DNA from: an uncultured Pseudorhodobacter sp.
Lineage (GTDB): Bacteria > Pseudomonadota > Alphaproteobacteria > Rhodobacterales > Rhodobacteraceae
Length of the DNA stretch: 13,493 nucleotides
Assembly: GCA_945952425.1 (NCBI GenBank)
Contig: CAMFIX010000031.1
Location: 1-13,493 of the forward strand
Reading direction: 5' to 3'
The notes under the pieces were generated by a model. The model was not told the DNA's origin, searched no databases, and worked only from the letters and a program-made list of their open reading frames with translations. The first letter of the stretch is position 1; each line of letters opens with the position of its first letter. Positions 6,529 to 10,993 of this stretch are shown in pieces. A program made the position numbers and the translations under genes.

Positions 6529-6603
6529 GCGGTTGGTCAGCGTCGCATCCCCGATCTGTCCGATGAACCGCCCGCAAGGCCGGTTCAGATACGCCTTGCG
6601 GGC
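6514..6603 (+). promoter_or_regulatory. Attenuator-like set of mutually exclusive stem-loops before the GNAT gene
   Basis: Stem 1 pairs ACCAACGCCT (6514-6523) with AGGC-G-GTTGGT (6527-6537): 10 bp, one bulged G, loop CAT. Its 3' arm GGCGGTT (6528-6534) is also complementary to AACCGCC (6566-6572), giving a possible antiterminator-type stem 2. That target lies in stem 3a (TGAACCG 6564-6570 with CGGTTCA 6581-6587) and partly in stem 3b (GCCCGCAAGGC 6570-6580 with GCCTTGCGGGC 6593-6603, 11 perfect bp). A ribosome stalled on the Trp/Tyr/Phe codons would cover the first arm of stem 1 and favour stem 2. No U-tract follows stem 3b, so classical intrinsic termination is doubtful. GCCTT of its 3' arm could otherwise pair with the GNAT SD region AAGGC (6615-6619), so the switch may be translational. 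Folding is by eye. Confidence 0.55.
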
Positions 6604-6625
6604 ACTCCCCCCGAAAGGCACCAAG

Positions 6626-7084
6626 ATGACCCCGACAATCCGCGAAGCCGTCCCCGACGACCTTCCCGCCATTCTGCAGATGATCGACCTCCTCGCCCGC
6701 CACCATGGCGAGACTGCCCGGATCTCGCTGGACACCCTGCGCCGCCAGGCCTTCGAGCTTGGCCTCGCGCGGCTTTGGGTCGCGGCCGAGCCCGAGGGGT
6801 TGATCGGCTATGCGCTGGTGCTGCGGCGGCCGAACATGGTTTCGGGCGGGACGATGCTGGACCTCAACCACCTGTTCATCCACGAATGGCGGCGGCGGGC
6901 GGGGATCGGCGGGCGGCTGATCGCGGCGGTCAGGGCGCAGGCCCGGGCCGAGGGGGCCGAGGTTCTGACGATCGGCACCCATCCCGGCAATACGCAGGCG
7001 CAGGCCACCTATCGCGGCATGGGATTTCAAGAGCTTCCGCCCCGCGGCCCGCAGTTTTCCATCGCGCTGGAGGCCGCCTCGTGA
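6626..7084 (+). CDS. GNAT-family N-acetyltransferase
   Basis: A 152-residue acetyl-CoA-dependent acetyltransferase, the usual size of a single GNAT domain. The N-terminal strand and first helices read TIREAVPDDLPAILQMIDLL, and the region after them (HHGETARISLDTLRRQAF) resembles diamine/spermidine-acetyltransferase-like members. The central strand MLDLNHLFIHEW leads into the CoA pyrophosphate loop R90-RAGIGG96 (the R/QxxGxG/A motif). Motif B has N122 and Tyr129, followed by GMGF. Substrate cannot be read from sequence; polyamine, amino-acid or drug acetylation are all possible. ATG 6626 has AAAGG 7 nt upstream. An upstream in-frame TTG (6533) would add 31 residues unlike any GNAT start and run through the hairpins, so I rejected it. 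Control probably includes the leader peptide and stem-loops upstream. It converges on the SUKH gene with 4 bases between stops. Confidence 0.9.
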   Translation: MTPTIREAVPDDLPAILQMIDLLARHHGETARISLDTLRRQAFELGLARLWVAAEPEGLIGYALVLRRPNMVSGGTMLDLNHLFIHEWRRRAGIGGRLIAAVRAQARAEGAEVLTIGTHPGNTQAQATYRGMGFQELPPRGPQFSIALEAAS

Positions 7085-7088
7085 GGCG
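7075..7088. repeat. Short inverted repeat at the convergent GNAT/SUKH 3' ends
   Basis: CGCCTC-GT-GAGGCG is a perfect 6-bp inverted repeat spanning the GNAT stop codon and the 4-base gap to the opposing stop. It may help end both transcripts, but its 2-nt loop and lack of U-tract argue against a standard terminator. Confidence 0.3.
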
Positions 7089-7472
7089 TCAGCCCTCCAG
7101 CAGGTTCAGGAAGCCCGCCAGGCTTTCGGCGAGGGGCCGCGGCGCGTCGCGGCCCGTCTGCCAGACCACGCGGCCCGCGCCCGGCCCGCGATGGCCGATC
7201 CCATAGCGCCCGGCGGCGCTGTCGCGGGCGAACCAGACCGTCTCGGCGTCGTGATCCACCCCCGGCACGCCGGTGCGCGGGGCGGGAACGAGCGGGCAAA
7301 AGAACTCCAGGTCGGCCGCATGGCCCTGCACGGCCATCGGCGCGGGCGGCAGGCCGCCGTTCTGCGCGAGGTAAAAGTCGCGCAAGCCCTGCGGCAGCTT
7401 CAACCGCGCCCCGGCCTCGAAGGCGCGCAGCTCGGCCTCGGTCAGGGCCGGGGCGAGCGGCTCAAGCCTCAA
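7089..7472 (-). CDS. SMI1/KNR4 (SUKH) family protein
   Basis: A 127-residue soluble protein. The segment LTEAELRAFEAGARLKLPQGLRDFYLAQNGG (10-40) matches the SUKH-fold pattern of an N-terminal helix, a 'LP..l..fY...NGG' core and later beta strands (VVWQTGRDAPRPLAESLAGFLNLL near the end). The superfamily includes immunity proteins of polymorphic toxin systems as well as housekeeping proteins. No toxin gene is adjacent, so an immunity role is not supported here. The start is uncertain. I chose TTG 7472-7470, which overlaps the zinc-finger stop as TTGA and gives the expected family length. There is no clear SD, so translation would depend on coupling. A longer open frame extends to 7616, but overlaps the zinc-finger gene in another frame and encodes Arg-rich shadow sequence. 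Confidence 0.72.
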   Translation of the reverse strand: MRLEPLAPALTEAELRAFEAGARLKLPQGLRDFYLAQNGGLPPAPMAVQGHAADLEFFCPLVPAPRTGVPGVDHDAETVWFARDSAAGRYGIGHRGPGAGRVVWQTGRDAPRPLAESLAGFLNLLEG

Positions 7473-7651
7473 TGGTCGGAATGGGCGTGCGCGCGGTCGA
7501 TCTCGAAACGCTTGTCGCAATAGCCGCATTCGACGAAGCCGGTGTCCTCGGGGATCGAGAGCCAGACCCGCGGATGGCCCAAAGCCCCTTCGCCGCCGTC
7601 GCAAGCCACTTTCCACGACGTCACTTTCTGGGTCTCGGGCGCTTTGCTCAT
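7469..7651 (-). CDS. Zinc-finger protein of the CHCC type, NDUFS6-like
   Basis: A 60-residue protein with the complete zf-CHCC ligand set C17-x8-H26-x15-C42-x2-C45 (ACDGGEGALGHP and ECGYCDKRF). This is the domain of the mitochondrial complex I accessory subunit NDUFS6, and alphaproteobacterial complex I (shown in Paracoccus) contains a homologue. A role in NADH dehydrogenase assembly or stability is therefore the leading inference, although no nuo gene lies in the window. ATG 7651 is preferred over the upstream in-frame start at 7702, because AGGA lies about 7 nt before it and the extra 17 residues are not family-like. The stop overlaps the presumed TTG start of the SUKH gene. It lies 60 bases downstream of the isomerase gene, so it may share that transcript or have its own promoter. 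Confidence 0.9.
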   Translation of the reverse strand: MSKAPETQKVTSWKVACDGGEGALGHPRVWLSIPEDTGFVECGYCDKRFEIDRAHAHSDH

Positions 7652-7711
7652 CGTCTTTTCCTGCCAGGTTGCGGGCGGCAAAATAACCGCATTGCCGCGC
7701 AAGCGAAAGCC

Positions 7712-8491
7712 CTATTGCCCGCCGATCAGCCGATCCCGCGCCTTCAGCGCGGCAAGCCAGCCCAGCCCGTGGACCGTGGCGCGCGAGGGCCGGTATTCCG
7801 CCGCGACCCAGCCGTCATAGCCCGCCTGGTCCAGATCGCGGAACATCGCCGTCAGGTCGAACCCGCCGCCCCCCGGCTCGGCCCGCGCGGGAAAGCCCGC
7901 GATCTGCACATGGCTGACCCGGGACCGATGCGCCTCCCACACGCCTTGCGCATCGCCATGGATGCGCGCGGCGTGCCAAAGGTCGAACTGCAACCCGATG
8001 CGCGGATGGTCTAGGTCGGCCAATATCCGCCCCGCCTGGTCGAAATCGTTGAGGAAATAGCCCGGCCAGTCCTCGGCGTTCAAAGGCTCGATGGTCAGGC
8101 CAAGCTCGGGCACCTGCTCGGCCGCCCAAAGCAGATTTTCGCAGAAAATCTGTTGCGCTTCGGGGCCTTTGGCGCAGCCGGCCATGACATGGATCTTGCC
8201 CGCGCCCAATCCCGTCGCCACTTCGGCCGCCTTCAGGAAATGCCCGCGGAAGGCCGCCTCCGCCCCCGGCACGGCGGCATGCCCGCGATCCCCCGCCGCC
8301 CAATCCCCTGGCGGCGTGTTGACCAGCGCCAAGGGCAGCCCCGCCAGCGCCGTGCGCCATTCCGCCAGCCCGTGGTCATAGGGAAACAGCACCTCGACCC
8401 CGTCGAAGCCCGCCTGCTGCGCCAGCCCGGGCCGGTCGAGAACCGGCACCTCGGTGAAGAGCAGCGTCACATTGGCAGCATAACGGGGCAT
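7712..8491 (-). CDS. hyi: Hydroxypyruvate isomerase family TIM-barrel protein
   Basis: A 259-residue protein, nearly the same length as E. coli Hyi (258), which interconverts hydroxypyruvate and tartronate semialdehyde in glyoxylate metabolism. It aligns well from recollection: YAANVTLLFTE, the GFDGVEVLFPYD strand, NTPPGDWAAGDRG (58-70), then TIEPLN (133-138), QFDLWH (168-173), HVQIAGFPARAEPG and VAAEYRP. The expected metal ligands/catalytic acids are all present: E135, D170, Q196 and E232. Close relatives include OtnI-type 2-oxo-tetronate isomerases, so the exact substrate is open; no tartronate semialdehyde reductase or glyoxylate carboligase gene is adjacent. ATG 8491 overlaps the stop of the DUF1285 gene by one base (TGATG), implying coupling. 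Confidence 0.88.
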   Translation of the reverse strand: MPRYAANVTLLFTEVPVLDRPGLAQQAGFDGVEVLFPYDHGLAEWRTALAGLPLALVNTPPGDWAAGDRGHAAVPGAEAAFRGHFLKAAEVATGLGAGKIHVMAGCAKGPEAQQIFCENLLWAAEQVPELGLTIEPLNAEDWPGYFLNDFDQAGRILADLDHPRIGLQFDLWHAARIHGDAQGVWEAHRSRVSHVQIAGFPARAEPGGGGFDLTAMFRDLDQAGYDGWVAAEYRPSRATVHGLGWLAALKARDRLIGGQ

Positions 8492-9054
8492 CAGCTCAGG
8501 TCTTGCGATCGGATCACCGGGAAGAAGGCGCCCTGCGACCAGAGCCCGAACCAGCTATCCCCGTCTTTTTCCGCATGGCAACCCAATTCGATCAGCCGGT
8601 AGAAACTCTTGCGGTCGATCAGGGCCCAAAGCCCGGCCCGCACGTGGATGTAGGGCGTCGCCTCGCCCGCCCGGTCGCGCATCTCGATCTCGTGGCCAGG
8701 CCCCGCCACGACCTCGTCCTCGGTCTTCGTGACGAAGGTCAGGGTCTGCGCCTGCCCCTCGCCCTCCGCCGTGAAATCCACCGCCAGCAGGGGCGCGTCG
8801 TCCACCCGGATCTTCACCTTCTCGACCGGGGTGACCAGGAAATACGCCCCCTCCTCCCGCTTCAGGATCGAGGAGAAGAGCTTCACCATCGACGCCCGGC
8901 CGATGGGCGTGCCAAGGTAGAACCAGGTGCCGTCCCGGGCAATCCGCATGTCGATCTCGCCGCAATAGGGCGGGTTCCACAGATGCACGGGCGGCGGGCC
9001 CTTCTGTTTGGCCACCGCCTTCATCAGCCCTTCCGCATCGGGTTTCACGATCAT
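8491..9054 (-). CDS. DUF1285 domain-containing protein
   Basis: A 187-residue soluble protein. It carries the strongly conserved DUF1285 core PPVHLWNPPYCGEIDMRI (21-38), DGTWFYLGTPIGR (41-53), VKLFSSILKREEGAYFLVTPVEKV (57-80), VDDAPLLAVDF (84-94), and later YIHVRAGLWALIDRKSFYRL and WFGLWSQGAFFPV. Structures of family members exist from structural genomics, but I know of no established function. ATG 9054 begins MIVKPDAEGLMKAV; the SD is weak (AAAGG about 12-13 nt upstream). It is the first gene of a minus-strand group with hyi, the zinc-finger gene and possibly SUKH. It is divergent from moxR across 80 bases. Confidence 0.92.
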   Translation of the reverse strand: MIVKPDAEGLMKAVAKQKGPPPVHLWNPPYCGEIDMRIARDGTWFYLGTPIGRASMVKLFSSILKREEGAYFLVTPVEKVKIRVDDAPLLAVDFTAEGEGQAQTLTFVTKTEDEVVAGPGHEIEMRDRAGEATPYIHVRAGLWALIDRKSFYRLIELGCHAEKDGDSWFGLWSQGAFFPVIRSQDLS

Positions 9055-9078
9055 TTGTCGGTTTTTGCCTTTTGCCGT

Positions 9079-9107
9079 TTGTGCCTTGCGCCAAGATTGG
9101 GTTTAGT
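9079..9107 (+). promoter_or_regulatory. Weak candidate promoter for the moxR operon
   Basis: TTGTGC (9079-9084), a 17-nt spacer and TTTAGT (9102-9107) are the only properly spaced pair I see in the 80-base divergent region between DUF1285 and moxR. The matches are partial (3/6 and 4/6). No convincing minus-strand partner was seen. Confidence 0.25.
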
Positions 9108-9123
9108 GGCGCCAAAGTCCAGC

Positions 9124-9128
9124 AGGAG
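9124..9128 (+). promoter_or_regulatory. moxR Shine-Dalgarno
   Basis: AGGAG lies 6 nt before ATG 9135. It selects this start over the upstream in-frame start at 9072, whose extra 21 codons are not family-like. Confidence 0.75.
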
Positions 9129-9134
9129 TCCTTC

Positions 9135-10136
9135 ATGTCCGACGCTTCCCTCGTTCAAGCCATCGAAAGCCTTGGGCAAAAGCTGGGTCTCGCCCGGGCC
9201 TCGGTCGCGGGCCGGTTCATCGGGCAGGAAGAGGTGGTGGAGCTGACGATGGCCGCCCTGCTCTCGGGCGGTCACGCCTTGCTGGTGGGCCTGCCGGGCT
9301 TGGGCAAGACGCTGCTGGTCGATACCTTGTCCACGGTCATGGGGCTGAAGGCCAATCGCATCCAGTTCACCCCCGACCTGATGCCCGCCGACATCCTGGG
9401 CAGTGAAGTGCTGGAGACGGCGGCCGACGGCGCGCGGTCGTTCCGCTTCATCCCCGGCCCGGTCTTCTGCGAGCTTCTGATGGCCGACGAGATCAACCGC
9501 GCCAGCCCCCGGACCCAATCGGCGCTGTTGCAGGCCATGCAGGAACGCGAGGTCACCATCGCCGGGGTGCAGCGCAAGCTCGGGCCCCCCTTCCACGTGC
9601 TGGCGACCCAGAACCCGATCGAACAAGAGGGCACCTATCCCCTGCCGGAGGCGCAGCTCGACCGCTTTCTCGTGCAGGTCGACGTGCCCTATCCGACCCG
9701 CGCGGCCGAGCGGGATATCCTGCTGGCCACGACCGGCGCCAGCCAGACCTCGGCGGCGCAGGTGTTTTCTCCGGCCGAGCTGATCGCCGCGCAAGAGCTC
9801 GTCCGCCGCATGCCGGTGGGCGAAAAGGTGGTCGAGGCGATCCTGGACCTGGTGCGCGCCTGCCGCCCCTCCGAGCCCGAGGGCCGCGACCTGGCCGAGA
9901 CGCTGGCCTGGGGCCCCGGCCCCCGCGCAGCCCAGGCGCTGATGCTGACGGTGCGGGCCCGCGCCCTGTTGCGCGGCGGCTTTGCGCCCTCGCTGGAGGA
10001 TGTAGCGGCGATGGCGAAACCCGTGCTGGAGCACCGCATGGCCCTGTCCTTCGCCGCCCGCGCCCGGGGCGAGACGCTTTCCGCCGTCATCGCCCGCGTA
10101 ACCGCCCGCACTCTGGGCCTCGAGGCCGCCGCGTGA
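9135..10136 (+). CDS. MoxR-family AAA+ ATPase
   Basis: A 333-residue cytoplasmic AAA+ ATPase, the typical MoxR length. Walker A is G52-LPGLGKT59, Walker B is LLMADE (114-119), sensor 1 is N160 in LATQNPIEQEGTYPLPEAQ, the arginine-finger region is LDRF (175-178), and the sensor 2 region is GPGPRAAQAL with R264. All catalytic residues are intact. MoxR proteins act as chaperone-like ATPases with vWA-domain partners in maturing or assembling envelope or metal-cofactor proteins. The MoxR-DUF58 pair found here is a standard arrangement. The stop TGA overlaps the GTG start of the DUF58 gene (GTGA), indicating an operon with coupled translation. Start ATG 9135 has AGGAG 6 nt upstream. Confidence 0.95.
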   Translation: MSDASLVQAIESLGQKLGLARASVAGRFIGQEEVVELTMAALLSGGHALLVGLPGLGKTLLVDTLSTVMGLKANRIQFTPDLMPADILGSEVLETAADGARSFRFIPGPVFCELLMADEINRASPRTQSALLQAMQEREVTIAGVQRKLGPPFHVLATQNPIEQEGTYPLPEAQLDRFLVQVDVPYPTRAAERDILLATTGASQTSAAQVFSPAELIAAQELVRRMPVGEKVVEAILDLVRACRPSEPEGRDLAETLAWGPGPRAAQALMLTVRARALLRGGFAPSLEDVAAMAKPVLEHRMALSFAARARGETLSAVIARVTARTLGLEAAA

Positions 10137-10993
10137 GCCTGCCCGACCTCCGCTCCCGGGCCGAGGCGCTGGGCCATTCCCTGCCGCCGCTTTTGGCCGC
10201 GGCAGAGCGCCTGGCGCAGACCGTGGCCTGGGGCGAGCATGGCCGGCGTCGTGCCGGGCGGGGCGACGACTTCTGGCAATACCGCGCGGCCCATCCCGGC
10301 GACAGTTACCGCGCCATCGACTGGCGGCATTCGGCGCGCTCGGACGGCGCCTATGTGCGCGAGAAGGAATGGCAGGCGGCGCAGCGTGTCACGCTTTGGG
10401 TCGATGCCGGGCAGTCGATGCAATTCTCTGCCGGGGGGCGGCCGCCCAAGGCCGACCGGGCCAAGCTTTTGGCTTTGGCGCTGGCGGTTCTGCTGCTGCG
10501 CGCCGGGGAACAGGTGGGTCTGGCCGGGGCCGAACATCCCCGCGCCGGCAAGGGCCAGGTGCTGCGGCTGATCGAGGCCTTGGCCACGGACCTGTCGGGC
10601 GAGGATTACGCCGCGCCGATCCCGGCCTTCGCCCCGCATGGCCGGGCGGTTCTGCTGTCGGATTTCCTGGGCGACCTCTCCGCGGTGGAGCGTGCGTTGG
10701 CCGCCGCCGCCGCCCAAGGGGTGCGCGGGCTGCTTTTGATGGTGCTGGACCCGGCCGAAGAGGAATTCCCCTTCCACGGCCGCACCTTGTTCACCTCGAT
10801 GGGCGGCAGCCTCAGCCATGAGACTCAATCCGCCGCCGACCTGCGCGCCCGGTATCTTTCGCGACTGGCCGAGCGCAAGGCGCGGCTGGCGGATATGGCC
10901 CGCGCTGCCGGTTGGCATTTCGCGGCCCATCACAGCGGCGACAGCCCGCAGACCGCTCTCCTCTGGGCCTATCGCGCGTTGGAGGCGGCATGA
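10133..10993 (+). CDS. DUF58 domain-containing (vWA-like) protein
   Basis: A 286-residue soluble protein. The DUF58 signature spans GDDFWQYRAAHPGDSYRAIDW (44-64) and R65-HSARSDGAYVREKEW (65-80). A vWA-like segment follows: strand VTLWVDAGQSMQF with D91 and S95, and later LLSDFLGD with D177. The metal-site motif usually reads DxSxS; here it is D-A-G-Q-S, so the first serine is replaced by glycine and metal binding may be weakened. The partner is presumably the MoxR ATPase encoded just upstream. Its GTG start lies within the moxR stop (GTGA), and its own stop overlaps the next ATG (ATGA). No signal peptide or membrane helix is seen, unlike some longer DUF58 proteins that begin with two helices. 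Confidence 0.93.
   Translation: MSLPDLRSRAEALGHSLPPLLAAAERLAQTVAWGEHGRRRAGRGDDFWQYRAAHPGDSYRAIDWRHSARSDGAYVREKEWQAAQRVTLWVDAGQSMQFSAGGRPPKADRAKLLALALAVLLLRAGEQVGLAGAEHPRAGKGQVLRLIEALATDLSGEDYAAPIPAFAPHGRAVLLSDFLGDLSAVERALAAAAAQGVRGLLLMVLDPAEEEFPFHGRTLFTSMGGSLSHETQSAADLRARYLSRLAERKARLADMARAAGWHFAAHHSGDSPQTALLWAYRALEAA

Noticed and set aside
7652..7711. Hairpin GCGGCA...TGCCGC between hyi and the zinc-finger gene as a terminator
   Set aside because: The stem is 6 bp with a 12-nt loop and no U-tract follows. It may be chance in GC-rich DNA, and the genes probably remain cotranscribed.
9126..9130. GAGTC (a GANTC CcrM methylation site) between the moxR SD and ATG as a cell-cycle signal
   Set aside because: GANTC also occurs inside several genes here (for example near 298, 5812 and 10821), so a single intergenic copy is not informative.
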